DNA from: Corynebacterium sp. sy039
GTDB lineage: Bacteria > Actinomycetota > Actinomycetes > Mycobacteriales > Mycobacteriaceae
DNA length: 64,000 nt
Direction: 5' to 3'
Assembly: GCF_007904105.1 (NCBI RefSeq)
Contig: NZ_CP042325.1
Location: 496,001-560,000, forward strand
Made by a program: the position numbers and the translations under genes. How positions within the stretch are numbered: the first letter of the stretch is position 1; the number at the start of each line of letters is the position of its first letter. Shown one piece after another: positions 26,142 through 35,252 of the stretch. The notes beneath the pieces are model-generated. The model was not told where the DNA came from, did not search any database, and saw only the letters and a list, made by a program, of their open reading frames with translations.

Positions 26142-27410
26142 ATGGCAATTGATAATATCAAGGCTTATTCTCATCTAAGCGACGACGATATAGCAGAAAT
26201 TGGTGCGCGCCTAGATCGCATTAAAGCTGAGGTAGAAAATGATTTAGGCACAAAAGATGCGCGTTATATTTATCGACTCATTCGCACTCAGCGAGTTCTC
26301 GATCTCGCTGGCCGAGCAGTATTGATTTTCTCTGGCAATAAAAAGTGTTGGTGGACTGGTACTGCCTTACTTACTACTGCAAAGGTGCTAGAGAACTTAG
26401 AAATAGGGCACAATGTTTTGCATGGTCAATGGGATTGGATGAATGATCCAGAAGTGCACTCGACGACATGGGAGTGGGATATCGTATGCCCATCCTCACA
26501 GTGGATGCATTCGCATAATTATGTGCACCATACTTATACCAATGTCTTAGGCATGGATCACGATGTAGGATATGGTATTTTGCGTGTTACTCGTGATAAA
26601 AAATGGACTACGCTCCATGCCTTCCAGCCTCTTGTCAACACAGTGCTCGCTACTCTTTTTGAGTGGGCAGTAGGATACTATGACGTAGAGCTGGGTAAGT
26701 TTTTTAGCGGCCGTGCCACATGGGCACAAACTCGGGAAAAGTTTTGGGAGACTACGCGCAAAGCCGGACGACAAGGTGTGCGTGATTATGTTCTTTATCC
26801 GTTATTGTCCGGAAAAAATTTCCGCCATACGCTTGGCGCTCACGTCAGCGCTAATATCTTGCGTTCACTGTGGGCATATGCGGTTATTTTTTGTGGACAT
26901 TTTCCAGATGAGGTAGAAACCTTTACCAAGGAGCAGTTCAAGGACGAAGATCATAATCAGTGGTATTTGCGCCAAATGCTGGGCTCGGCAAACTTTCGTG
27001 GCGGAAAAGTGCTCACGATTTTATCCGGTAACTTGAATTACCAAATCGAGCATCATCTATTTCCTGATATGCCATCAAATCGTCTTGCTGATGTGGCGAA
27101 AAAAGTACAACAGCTGTGTGCAGAATATGATTTGCCCTACAATATCGACTCATTCCCGGTGCAGTTATTGAAGGTGCAAAAGACACTGCTCAAACTCACA
27201 TTGCCGAATAAGTATTTACTCGCTGATCCAGACAATGCCCCAGAAGTGCGTTCTAACCGAGCGTTTACGCATAACCCAGATGTGGAGGAACAATTATGGG
27301 TTGGGGTTAAAGATAATCAGCGTGCCGGGTTGCGTACTGGACTCACACTCTTAAAGAAGTTACGACCACGGATAACGGATGTGGCGCGTAATTATTTTCG
27401 CCGTGCATGA
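26142..27410 (+). CDS. Membrane fatty-acid desaturase (DesA3-like)
   Basis: A 422-residue diiron acyl desaturase. Histidine boxes are GHNVLHGQWDW, HSHNYVHHTY and QIEHHLFPD, together providing the eight His typical of the membrane desaturase family; hydrophobic segments lie between the first and third boxes. It probably introduces a cis double bond into stearoyl or palmitoyl chains, using electrons from the reductase encoded just before. It converges on rsgA with only 8 bp between the stops and no separate terminator. Confidence 0.92.
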   Translation: MAIDNIKAYSHLSDDDIAEIGARLDRIKAEVENDLGTKDARYIYRLIRTQRVLDLAGRAVLIFSGNKKCWWTGTALLTTAKVLENLEIGHNVLHGQWDWMNDPEVHSTTWEWDIVCPSSQWMHSHNYVHHTYTNVLGMDHDVGYGILRVTRDKKWTTLHAFQPLVNTVLATLFEWAVGYYDVELGKFFSGRATWAQTREKFWETTRKAGRQGVRDYVLYPLLSGKNFRHTLGAHVSANILRSLWAYAVIFCGHFPDEVETFTKEQFKDEDHNQWYLRQMLGSANFRGGKVLTILSGNLNYQIEHHLFPDMPSNRLADVAKKVQQLCAEYDLPYNIDSFPVQLLKVQKTLLKLTLPNKYLLADPDNAPEVRSNRAFTHNPDVEEQLWVGVKDNQRAGLRTGLTLLKKLRPRITDVARNYFRRA

Positions 27411-27418
27411 CCCTGTAG

Positions 27419-28429
27419 CTACCAGTCCACGTTATTGCGCAATGTGGTGAGTAATTTGCGTACGGCTTGCACTCGACGACCAGTGGGGGAGTCATGGGGA
27501 AAATCATCCAGCTTGCATTCCGGATCTGCAGGTGCTCCCATGTGTGTGCAACCACGTGGACAATCCTCTACTGAGGAAGCTAGATCCTCGAACACATTGA
27601 CAACGGTATCTGCATCAACGTGTGCTAGTCCGAAGGAACGGATACCAGGAGTATCGATGATCCACCCACCGTGTGGTAGTGCTAATGCAACAGCTTGGGT
27701 GGATGTATGCCGTCCTTTTCCTACACCGGATACTTCTCCGGTTTGTCGTCCGGCTCCAGGAACTAATCTATTGACAAGTGTGGATTTGCCTACACCGGAG
27801 TGTCCGATTAGTGCTGTCAAGGAATTATTCACAATGTCATTGATCGGTTCTAATGGGTCATCGATGCCGCAGACTATGACCGGAACGTCGAGAGCGGCAA
27901 ACTCAGCAGCAAATTCTTGTGGATCAGCAAGATCGGATTTCGTCAGACAAATAATAGGCTTGAGATTGCCGACAAAGGCAGCAATGAGTGCTCGCTCGAC
28001 AAAACCCGCTCGTGGTGGAGGATCAGCGACTGCACAGACGATGAGGAGGTTTTCGGCATTGCCGACGACTATGCGTTCATAGGGATCGTTATCATCAGCG
28101 GTGCGTCGCAGAACGGAAGATCGCTCTGCTATTTTTACGATTCTTGCCAAGCTGCCTTGCCTACCTGAAGTATCGCCGACGACGCCTACTCGGTCGCCAA
28201 CTTCAACGGGACTGCGACCAAGTTCTCTGGCGCGCATACAAGTAACGGTAGTGCCGGTGTCGAGAACTACGCCCCACCTACCGCGATCTTTAGAAATGAC
28301 CATGCCAAATTCAGCGTCATCATGCTGAGGACGTGTTTTGGTGCGTGGTTTAGAGCGTTTTCCAGGACGAATTTTCACGTCTGATTCATCCCATGCACCA
28401 CGGCTGCGATGAGTGATTTTTTTAGCCAT
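27419..28429 (-). CDS. rsgA: RsgA ribosome small-subunit-dependent GTPase
   Basis: A 336-residue circularly permuted GTPase. Motif order is G4 (LTKSDLAD), then G1 (GHSGVGKSTLVN), then G3 (DTPG), preceded by an OB-fold and followed by the zinc-binding end CPRGCTHMGAPADPEC. RsgA helps late 30S maturation. Its ATG lies inside the last codons of aroA (8-bp overlap), so the two are coupled. The same pair is Rv3228-Rv3227. A basic N-terminal extension (about 45 residues) precedes the OB-fold. Confidence 0.94.
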   Translation of the reverse strand: MAKKITHRSRGAWDESDVKIRPGKRSKPRTKTRPQHDDAEFGMVISKDRGRWGVVLDTGTTVTCMRARELGRSPVEVGDRVGVVGDTSGRQGSLARIVKIAERSSVLRRTADDNDPYERIVVGNAENLLIVCAVADPPPRAGFVERALIAAFVGNLKPIICLTKSDLADPQEFAAEFAALDVPVIVCGIDDPLEPINDIVNNSLTALIGHSGVGKSTLVNRLVPGAGRQTGEVSGVGKGRHTSTQAVALALPHGGWIIDTPGIRSFGLAHVDADTVVNVFEDLASSVEDCPRGCTHMGAPADPECKLDDFPHDSPTGRRVQAVRKLLTTLRNNVDW

Positions 28430-29699
28430 GCATCATCTGCTCCCACATAGCGGCAAAATTGGGCAAGGTTTTGGCAGTAGTCTCAATATCTTCCACAGTC
28501 ATATTTGGTACACCTAGACCAATGATGGCGCCAGCAGTTGCCATGCGATGATCTGCATAAGAATGCCATTGTGCTCCATGATAATTATGCGTAGGTTCAA
28601 TATAGAGTCCGTCGTCAAGCTCAGTGCACACACCACCGATCTTATTGATTTCGGTGCATAGCGCAGCCAAGCGATCTGTTTCGTGACCTCGCAGATGAGC
28701 AATGCCACGCAGCGTAGTAGGGGAATCAGCAAAAACTGCCAATGCTGCGACGGTAGGGGTAAGTTCACCGATATCGGACATATCAAGATCAATACCGCGC
28801 AAAGAGCCTGTGCCTTCTACCGTTAAGGTGCCATTATGCAGGGTTATTTTAGCTCCCATAGCGTCGAGGATTGGGCGAATACGATCGCCAGCTTGGGTGG
28901 TATGCGTTGGCCACTGCCTAATGCGAACACGGGATTGGCTGATAGCTGCCGCGGCGAGAAAAGGCGTAGCATTGGATAAATCAGGTTCGATCACCCATTC
29001 TCTGCCAGCAATAGTGCCAGGGGAAACGTGCCATTGGTTTTCTACACTGTGGTCAACGTGTACTCCTGCTTGTTCGAGCATTGCAATGCTCATGTCAATA
29101 TGAGGCATACTCGGCAAAGTATTCCCAATGTGTTTGATGCTTAGACCTTGCTCAAAGCGTGCCCCAGAAAGCAAAAGTCCCGATACGAATTGTGATGAAT
29201 GCGAAGCATCAATTTCTACTGTGCCGCCTGGTGCACAGCCGGTACCGTGAATACTAAACGGCAAGCGATCGCCAGATACTGTTACTCCAGCTTGTGTCAG
29301 ACCATGCAGAATTTGAGTCATTGGGCGAGAACGTGCTTGCTCATCGCCATCGAATACCACTTCACCCTGGGCAAAAGCAGCCACAGGTGGCACAAAACGC
29401 ATGACAGTACCAGCAAGCCCACAGTCAATGTGTGCACTGTGAAAAGGCGCAGGTGTGATATGGAAAGTTCCAGTATCATCTGTGCTTATTTCAGCACCGA
29501 GGCTACGGAGTGCCTGTGCCATTAAATCAGTATCACGCGAACGTAGTGCACCGCGGATAGTTGAAGGCTGATCGGCAAGAGCAGACAGGATGAAAGCACG
29601 ATTAGTCATTGACTTTGAGCCAGGAATGCTGAGCGTGGCGTCGAAAGCCTGTGTGCAATGTGGAGCTTGCCATAATGGGGTAGGGGTGGGGCTAGACAT
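28422..29699 (-). CDS. aroA: 3-phosphoshikimate 1-carboxyvinyltransferase (EPSP synthase)
   Basis: A 425-residue EPSP synthase catalysing the sixth step of the shikimate pathway. The N-terminal PGSKSMTNRA holds the substrate-binding Lys and Arg, GTVMRFVPP and DGDEQARSRPM follow, and LRGHETDRLAAL and SYADHRMA complete the active site. It is upstream of and overlaps rsgA. A good promoter is placed so close to the ATG that the mRNA is probably leaderless or nearly so. Confidence 0.95.
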   Translation of the reverse strand: MSSPTPTPLWQAPHCTQAFDATLSIPGSKSMTNRAFILSALADQPSTIRGALRSRDTDLMAQALRSLGAEISTDDTGTFHITPAPFHSAHIDCGLAGTVMRFVPPVAAFAQGEVVFDGDEQARSRPMTQILHGLTQAGVTVSGDRLPFSIHGTGCAPGGTVEIDASHSSQFVSGLLLSGARFEQGLSIKHIGNTLPSMPHIDMSIAMLEQAGVHVDHSVENQWHVSPGTIAGREWVIEPDLSNATPFLAAAAISQSRVRIRQWPTHTTQAGDRIRPILDAMGAKITLHNGTLTVEGTGSLRGIDLDMSDIGELTPTVAALAVFADSPTTLRGIAHLRGHETDRLAALCTEINKIGGVCTELDDGLYIEPTHNYHGAQWHSYADHRMATAGAIIGLGVPNMTVEDIETTAKTLPNFAAMWEQMMHG

Positions 29700-29707
29700 A
29701 GTTATCT

Positions 29708-29736
29708 ACTATAGAGTCTTAATGCGATCATGTGAA
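29708..29736 (-). promoter_or_regulatory. aroA promoter, probably leaderless
   Basis: On the minus strand, -35 TTCACA (29736-29731), a 17-base spacer, and -10 TATAGT (29713-29708). The aroA ATG begins at 29699, so transcription should start at or within about two bases of it. No Shine-Dalgarno sequence is present, which fits a leaderless mRNA. Confidence 0.65.
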
Positions 29737-29819
29737 TGGGGCAGGCACAAGAGCAACTGTGTAGTCTAGCAAGAAGAAGCTAGGATTGAACACGAGCCTA
29801 AGGAGGGTGACGATACATC

Positions 29820-30494
29820 TTGGCTGAGCGATCTGAGAAAAAGCATAAAACACCTGCGTCTGGTTCGGAGTTAGAACAGCGATTCAAGCAAGAGGCACTG
29901 CCGCTTTTGGATCAGCTCTATGGTGGCGCATTGCGTATGACGCGCAATCCCGCAGATGCAGAGGATTTGGTTCAAGAAACCTATATGAAGGCCTTTAGTG
30001 CATTTTCTTCCTTTACCCCAGGGAGTAATCTTAAGGCGTGGTTGTATCGCATTATGACCAATGCTTATATCAATAGTTATCGGAAAAAGCAGCGGCAACC
30101 ACAACAATCATCGGCCGATGACATCACCGATTATCAGCTACTTGAATCCTCCTCGCATACGGCTACTGGTTTGGAGTCTGCTGAGGTAGCAGCGTTAAAA
30201 AATATCCCTAATCAGCATATTGTGCAAGCAATGAATGAGCTTTCCGACGATTATCGCATGGTCGTTTATTATGCTGATGCTGAAGGACTGCCCTATAAAG
30301 AAATCGCTGAGATTATGGATATTCCTTTAGGGACTGTCATGAGTCGTCTGCATCGGGGAAGAAAACAGTTGCGTGGTGCGTTGAAAGATGTGGCGCGTGA
30401 ATATGGCATTGGTGTGACTGGCACGAAAAATGCTCAAGAGACGAAAAAGACGCACAAGGCGGATAGTGAGAAACAGAAAGTGAGCACGCAATGA
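29820..30494 (+). CDS. sigH: SigH ECF sigma factor
   Basis: A 224-residue ECF sigma. Region 2 includes [25 protein letters not shown] and [19 protein letters not shown]; region 4 includes [35 protein letters not shown]. SigH responds to disulfide and heat stress in corynebacteria and mycobacteria and is held by its zinc anti-sigma RshA, encoded next with ATGA overlap. The start is TTG 29820; there is no in-frame alternative upstream because of a TGA at 29808, and AGGAGG lies about 13 bases before, a long spacing. The basic tail beyond region 4 is probably disordered. Confidence 0.94.
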   Translation: MAERSEKKHKTPASGSELEQRFKQEALPLLDQLYGGALRMTRNPADAEDLVQETYMKAFSAFSSFTPGSNLKAWLYRIMTNAYINSYRKKQRQPQQSSADDITDYQLLESSSHTATGLESAEVAALKNIPNQHIVQAMNELSDDYRMVVYYADAEGLPYKEIAEIMDIPLGTVMSRLHRGRKQLRGALKDVAREYGIGVTGTKNAQETKKTHKADSEKQKVSTQ

Positions 30495-30769
30495 GTCATG
30501 ACAGTTCTTCTCGTTCATCTGAATGTAGTTGCTCCGAGGTTCATGTGGGGATGTATGCGTTACTTGACCGTGAGCTTACCCCTGCTGAGTGTCAGCGCTT
30601 GGAAGCTCATGTGGCGCAATGTCCTGAGTGTGCTCAACAAATAGCGGCAGAAGTAGATTTGCGGCAACTTCTTAAAAAATGTTGTTGCCAGCCAGCACCA
30701 GAGAGCTTAAAAGAACGAATAAGTGTATCGATTAGCACTGTGTCCCTTAGGACAGAGGTTATCGAGTAA
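30491..30769 (+). CDS. rshA: RshA zinc anti-sigma factor (mycothiol-system type)
   Basis: A 92-residue ZAS-family anti-sigma with the H-x3-C-x2-C motif ([12 protein letters not shown]) that senses thiol oxidation: disulfide formation releases SigH. An additional CCC cluster ([11 protein letters not shown]) is unusual and may take part in redox switching. It overlaps the end of sigH by 4 bases and is followed by a hairpin terminator shared with the opposing bL37 gene. Confidence 0.92.
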   Translation: MSHDSSSRSSECSCSEVHVGMYALLDRELTPAECQRLEAHVAQCPECAQQIAAEVDLRQLLKKCCCQPAPESLKERISVSISTVSLRTEVIE

Positions 30770-30790
30770 AAGCCTGAAGATAAAAATAAA

Positions 30791-30828
30791 GAGTGCGTAT
30801 CTTTGTTAAGAAGATCGCACTCTTTTAC
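30791..30828. terminator. Bidirectional hairpin terminator between rshA and the bL37 gene
   Basis: GAGTGCGTATCTT (30791-30803) pairs with AAGATCGCACTC (30811-30822) with one bulge. TTTTACTT follows on the plus strand and TTTATTTTTA on the minus strand, so it can stop transcription from both sides. Confidence 0.8.
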
Positions 30829-30903
30829 TTATGCGTTAGGACGCTTGCCGTGGTTAGCTTTTTTCTTACGACGATCCTTGCGCTTACGACCACGCTGGCT
30901 CAT
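30829..30903 (-). CDS. Ribosomal protein bL37 (24 residues)
   Basis: A 24-codon gene encoding MSQRGRKRKDRRKKK followed by ANHGKRPNA, an extremely basic peptide matching the mycobacterial 50S protein bL37, which is also 24 residues and ends ANHGKRPN. The ATG at 30903 has a perfect GAGGAG 8 bases upstream, which argues for real translation. It lies between the rshA terminator and whiB1 and is too small for ordinary gene finders. Confidence 0.88.
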   Translation of the reverse strand: MSQRGRKRKDRRKKKANHGKRPNA

Positions 30904-31007
30904 GAAGATACTCCTCACTCATTGGGATAATAACAGCTATACACTTTAGCTGTTTGCAGTGCACGAACTGAAATTAAGGCTGTGCACTGCTGTTTTGGGT
31001 TGGTCTT

Positions 31008-31271
31008 TTAGGAAACGATGCTGCGGGCGCGTCCACGACCACGGTTCTTGCGTCGTTTGAGCGCACGACGCTCATCTTCGCTCATGCCGCCCCATACGCC
31101 AGCATCTTGCCCGGTTTCTAGTGCCCATGCGAGGCACTGAGAAGTAACAGGGCAGCGGTTGCAGACAACCTTTGCAGAGGCAATTTGGGCAAGAGCTGGT
31201 CCTGAATTACCGACAGGGAAGAATAGCTCGGGATCTTCGTCTCGACATACTGCTTGGTGACGCCAGTCCAT
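31008..31271 (-). CDS. whiB1: WhiB1 iron-sulfur regulator
   Basis: An 87-residue WhiB1. Cluster cysteines are 9, 37, 40 and 46, the GVWGG turn is at 58-62, and the basic tail KRRKNRGRGR binds DNA. WhiB1 is essential in mycobacteria, binds the primary sigma factor region 4 and reacts with nitric oxide. AAGGAG precedes the ATG by 7 bases. The long upstream region holds a CRP/GlxR-type site and two palindromes, and M. tuberculosis whiB1 is likewise under CRP control. Confidence 0.95.
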   Translation of the reverse strand: MDWRHQAVCRDEDPELFFPVGNSGPALAQIASAKVVCNRCPVTSQCLAWALETGQDAGVWGGMSEDERRALKRRKNRGRGRARSIVS

Positions 31272-31396
31272 GAAAAAACTCCTTAAAGATAGTTGTGGGG
31301 TTGTTGCTTTGTCATTGGGACACAGTTGTGCAGAGCTTAGTGGGAAATAAGGGTGTTATATGCCCAGAAGCTGCGTTATGGAATCAGCTCGTAGTG

Positions 31397-31415
31397 CATG
31401 AACGTGTGGTTCATG
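31397..31415. promoter_or_regulatory. Palindrome upstream of whiB1
   Basis: CATGAAC (31397-31403) and GTTCATG (31409-31415) form a perfect 7-bp inverted repeat with a 5-bp spacer, 126 bp before the whiB1 start. It is a plausible dimeric operator; the binding protein is unknown. Confidence 0.4.
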
Positions 31416-31540
31416 TGTTTACGTACTGTTTACTTTGCAACTGTGCAAAATGCTGAAGTTGATCTCTTATGATCACTTCAGGAAGTGCTTATGAAATAAT
31501 GTCACGACTTTGGCAACTTCGCTAGGTTTATCTGGGTAAA

Positions 31541-31556
31541 AGTGATTAAACTCACA
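31541..31556. promoter_or_regulatory. GlxR/CRP-type binding site upstream of whiB1
   Basis: AGTGATTAAACTCACA matches the corynebacterial GlxR consensus TGTGA-N6-TCACA at nine of ten defined positions. It lies about 270 bp upstream of whiB1 and 430 bp before the next plus-strand gene, within the 716-bp gap 31272-31987, which otherwise contains no gene I can support. cAMP-responsive control of whiB1 is known in mycobacteria. Confidence 0.6.
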
Positions 31557-31619
31557 TATTTATGTCATGTTTTGATAGTTTTCCCGCTCCCATGACGCGC
31601 CGTCTCTTGAAGGTAAGGG

Positions 31620-31634
31620 TAACCTTTTAGGTTA
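31620..31634. promoter_or_regulatory. Palindrome TAACCT-TTT-AGGTTA
   Basis: A perfect 6-bp inverted repeat with a 3-bp centre, preceded by AAGGTAAGGG. The half-sites resemble DtxR half-sites but in the opposite order, so a DtxR site is unlikely. Its target is unclear: whiB1 to the left or the membrane protein to the right. Confidence 0.35.
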
Positions 31635-31987
31635 ATAGGGGTGATTGAACAGCCTTTTCTCTAATATCTTCGAGAACACCCTTGCGTTATTACGTCAAAT
31701 TACCAATGCGCAAAATGGGGCACTGTGGTTTGTGAACTATGGCGAAAAACTTAGGCAAAAAACTCAAAAAAATCACAGGAAAAAGAATCTGATGGGCGTC
31801 GTAGGTGCACAATGAGGCAAGAGATAAGAAAAGGGAGAGGGTGACGAAAAAGTAAACACAATATGAAAGAAGATCGGATTGCGCTTGTGTTGGTATTAGT
31901 ATGTGTGGAAGTTTGTCGAAAACAGAAAGCGCTATAGTCGCTAGAATAAAGTTCTATTGTTATCAATAAAAATAAATAGGAATGGTC

Positions 31988-32470
31988 ATGTCGTCGCACC
32001 CAGGAACACAAGAGCACTTAGAACACAACAAGACAACACAGCTCGCACCCCCACAAACACTGAAAAAAGCAGGGGTTATTGCCATTGCACAATCAATGCT
32101 AGGGATCGCCTTTGCAGCGTTTTTAATTATTCGAGAAATATCTGGACTTCATGACGAGTCACTTGTCTATGAGACTAAAGCTAACGACCTCACGCATACC
32201 GGAGTAGGTTATGGTACCGCACTATTTTTTATCATTGTATTTGGTGTGGTGATAATCGCTGCAGCCATGATGATTAAAGGGAAACGATGGGGGCGTGGAC
32301 CAGTGCTTATGCTTGAATTACTCTTACTACCCATCAGCTACTATATGTGCACCGGTGGGCAAATTATCGCTGGGATCATTACTGCTTTATCTGCCCTCAT
32401 AGCGCTCGCTTTGTTATTTAGTGCGCCAACCTTGCAATGGTTAGCGCACACTACTCGTAGCGCACAATGA
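31988..32470 (+). CDS. Small integral membrane protein (Rv3217c-like position)
   Basis: A 160-residue protein with a polar N-terminus (about 25 residues) and four predicted membrane helices (about 28-48, 75-95, 105-122 and 125-148). No catalytic motif is visible. Its location close to whiB1 corresponds to the small membrane protein Rv3217c, an inference from order only. I chose ATG 31988, with TAGGA 7 bases before it; the frame also opens at ATG 31982. Confidence 0.7.
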   Translation: MSSHPGTQEHLEHNKTTQLAPPQTLKKAGVIAIAQSMLGIAFAAFLIIREISGLHDESLVYETKANDLTHTGVGYGTALFFIIVFGVVIIAAAMMIKGKRWGRGPVLMLELLLLPISYYMCTGGQIIAGIITALSALIALALLFSAPTLQWLAHTTRSAQ

Positions 32471-32529
32471 AAGAGCAAGTGATGAGACAGGAAAGCAGGA
32501 GCAGAGGCACCTCGCCTTTCAGGTAAGCG

Positions 32530-33705
32530 TTAAGTAAGCGGTAGGAGCTTTTCGCCGTGCGCAAAAGTAGCTCGCACAGTGTGATCCTTATTGAGCGCCA
32601 CAATATCTGCTCGTGCCCCTGGCTCCAACCTACCACGATCAGGCAATCCCAATAATTGGGCTGCGCGCGTCGACGTAAAACGAACCGCATCAGCTATACC
32701 ATGCCTGGAAGCAAAGCGTGCAAATTGCTGAGCAAGTGTTGACGTCCCACCAGCAATAGTGTGCGTGCCCTGGGCATAGGCATCAGCTAAAAATGCGCCG
32801 CCTTGCTCTACTACAACTGATAAAGAACCAAGCTGATAGTGACCGTCAGGCATTCCGGCAGCTTCCATCGCATCAGTGACCGCAATGGCGTTATGCGGAT
32901 AACTCATATCCACCACAGCATCATGAAGATGAACTCCATCAGCTACTAACTCACAGAACACCTTATTTTCTTGAGCAGCATTAAGCAGTGCTACCGTTGC
33001 ACCGGGGGTGCGATGATGAATAGGGGGCATAGCATTAAACAGATGCGTCGCACTGACTGTGACACCCAATTGCCGAGCCTTATCAATCACTGCCAGGGTG
33101 CTGTGATAATCAGCATCTGTATGCCCAAGACTAGCAATGACATTATGCTTGGCGCACAGGTCAAGCAGTTCATCAATATGATCAGTCTCTGGGGCGAAAG
33201 TAATGGAGCGCAAAAAGCCCTGCGCATTATTGATAACCTTTTCTAAAATTTCAGGATTGCCTGGAATAATGTGGTGTGGATCTTGAGCGCCGCACTTATG
33301 CGCACAAATAAAAGGCCCTTCCATGTGGATGCCGTAGATTTCTCCTTCTTGCGCAAGACGGGCAAGAATGCGCGTTTGAGCATATAGCTGTTGCTCTGAT
33401 GCAGAAACCAAACTGGCGAGCAATGTTGTCGTACCATGACTGCGATGAAAGCGAGCTGCACGTTTGCAATCCTCATAGTCCCCATTGGGAAAAGAACCAT
33501 GAAACCCACCATGATTATGCACATCAATGAAACCTGGTACTAGCAGGGGTAACGATGCGGCTTGTTGCTCATTTTCTGGTTCATACTCGCTAATATCAAT
33601 GATCTGTCCTGATTCAATACGTATGGTATGTGCCTGCATTTTTTCATCAGAGCAGTCAGAGTAGCCAGAATATAAATATCCGTTAATCATATGTGAATCA
33701 GTCAT
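32530..33705 (-). CDS. nagA: N-acetylglucosamine-6-phosphate deacetylase
   Basis: A 391-residue amidohydrolase with the NagA motif set: DVHNHGG (metal), GIHMEGPFI, LGHTDAD, SATHLFNAMPPIHHR, and VTDAMEAAG with the catalytic Asp. It converts GlcNAc-6-P to GlcN-6-P, recycling amino sugars from peptidoglycan or the environment. It stands alone here without nagB, nagE or a nag regulator. The frame opens with TTG 33711 and tandem ATGs; ATG 33705 is best spaced (7 bases) from AAGAGG. Confidence 0.94.
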   Translation of the reverse strand: MTDSHMINGYLYSGYSDCSDEKMQAHTIRIESGQIIDISEYEPENEQQAASLPLLVPGFIDVHNHGGFHGSFPNGDYEDCKRAARFHRSHGTTTLLASLVSASEQQLYAQTRILARLAQEGEIYGIHMEGPFICAHKCGAQDPHHIIPGNPEILEKVINNAQGFLRSITFAPETDHIDELLDLCAKHNVIASLGHTDADYHSTLAVIDKARQLGVTVSATHLFNAMPPIHHRTPGATVALLNAAQENKVFCELVADGVHLHDAVVDMSYPHNAIAVTDAMEAAGMPDGHYQLGSLSVVVEQGGAFLADAYAQGTHTIAGGTSTLAQQFARFASRHGIADAVRFTSTRAAQLLGLPDRGRLEPGARADIVALNKDHTVRATFAHGEKLLPLT

Positions 33706-33756
33706 CATCAACCTCTTATTGTGCCTTTGTTGTGCATCATTATGTATGATTGCGCA

Positions 33757-35067
33757 TTATTGCGCCTGAAGAATTGCAACTGTATCTCCGCGCTTTTCGA
33801 CGACATACTCGCCAGCGAGAGCAAGAGAAACATCCCCATCATAAGTACCACGATCGACAGGAATAATTCTTTCGATTGCATAAGTATCAGGATTAGCGAC
33901 CGCAATACCGCTGCGAATAGGTAGTAGTAAAGAACCCTCTACTGCAGCACCAGTGCCAATAACATTGCTGAAAATATGCAGCAGTTTTTGCGTGCTAGGG
34001 TCAAAAAGATAGAGGGAATGACCGTCGAACCAGCTCATGTGATGAGGTAAATCAGCGGTTTTGGGATTAAACACATGACTATCGGGATCAACAACAAGTT
34101 CTGGTGGCGTGGAGATTTTTGTTCTGGCAGTGACTTGACCATCTTTTTGGTAGCTTATGATGCTTGGTTGAGGACCAGGAACATATACTGCAGCTCCTTC
34201 CTGTCCAATGGATACAAGCTGTGCCTGAGGATTATCTAGTTTTACTTCATGCTCTATTTTTGGTTCTCGAGAATCCTCAGGTGTAGTTTTCTGAAAACGT
34301 AACCACGCTTGACCATCACATATGTCTACGCTCGCCAACAGTTCTGTGCGGGTAAGCGCGGAGGCGATTGTACAATTTTCATGTGGCTGTTGATTAGGTT
34401 CTTGTTTCGCAGGGATTTTTCCGTATTCGACTGTCCGAACAAAATCACTAGGTCGCCATAGCTCTAATCGCGTGGAGCTTACGACTCCAACATAGGAATT
34501 AGACCGCAATAGCGCACTATGTTCGCTGGCAATAGCACTGCGCGTACCTGCATAATCGCCAGTTGTGGCATCAATACCTACGACATCACCGCATCCGACA
34601 CCAGTAGCAAAGACCAGAACAACTTTTTCATCCAACGTGCTCAGCGCACACAAGGCTGCGTCACGTTCATAGCTCCAGACCTGTTTATTATTTTCTGGGT
34701 TGATTGCGCTGACTACTGAATGAGAACCAGTATTGTGTGCTGAAATAACAAGTCCATTGGTGACAATAGGTTTGTGGTTAAAAGAGTCAGCGGGAAAAGA
34801 ACCTCTGTCTCCTGAAAAGCTCGTAGGGATAGTCGGTGCAGTAGCAGATTCTTCATAATGTGAGAGCACCGTAAGATGTGCTTGTCGAATGGGAGCGCTG
34901 AGCCATGCACATATAAGCGCAGCAATGCTCACAATGCTGATGACGCCACAAATAATCCAATTCTTTTTACTAAAACCAGGTGTGACCGCTAGAGACGTAG
35001 CTGTATTTACGTCTGTATTGTCTCTATCTGATTTTTGAGTCTGAATCTGCTCAGGTGCTTGCGTCAT
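33757..35067 (-). CDS. Membrane-anchored beta-propeller protein (Rv3212-like)
   Basis: A 436-residue protein with a cytoplasmic N-terminus (about 35 residues), one transmembrane helix (about 37-58) and an extracellular domain of repeated strands with PQQ-propeller-like turns (AINPENNKQVWSYERD, VVGIDATTGDYAG, SLYLFDPSTQKLLHIF). This architecture and position suit the Rv3212 group of conserved actinobacterial proteins; the ligand and function are unknown. ATG 35067 lacks an evident ribosome site; the frame extends to TTG 35094. Confidence 0.7.
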   Translation of the reverse strand: MTQAPEQIQTQKSDRDNTDVNTATSLAVTPGFSKKNWIICGVISIVSIAALICAWLSAPIRQAHLTVLSHYEESATAPTIPTSFSGDRGSFPADSFNHKPIVTNGLVISAHNTGSHSVVSAINPENNKQVWSYERDAALCALSTLDEKVVLVFATGVGCGDVVGIDATTGDYAGTRSAIASEHSALLRSNSYVGVVSSTRLELWRPSDFVRTVEYGKIPAKQEPNQQPHENCTIASALTRTELLASVDICDGQAWLRFQKTTPEDSREPKIEHEVKLDNPQAQLVSIGQEGAAVYVPGPQPSIISYQKDGQVTARTKISTPPELVVDPDSHVFNPKTADLPHHMSWFDGHSLYLFDPSTQKLLHIFSNVIGTGAAVEGSLLLPIRSGIAVANPDTYAIERIIPVDRGTYDGDVSLALAGEYVVEKRGDTVAILQAQ

Positions 35068-35252
35068 AAAACCATTGTTAATGAGAAAAAGCAAAGACGC
35101 AAAAGTACATCACATTAGGTATAAGATTCATCTCTCGATTTCGAGCTATGATAGGAGGACATATGTTTAACTCAAGAACCTCTTGTTTATGAACTGAGAA
35201 GAACTGGGAAGAACGAAGAAAAATCAACAACCTGAAAGGATATGAGTTCCAC

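Noticed and set aside
31620..31634. DtxR operator
   Set aside because: Half-sites are in the reverse order (TAACCT before AGGTTA) and the spacing is wrong.
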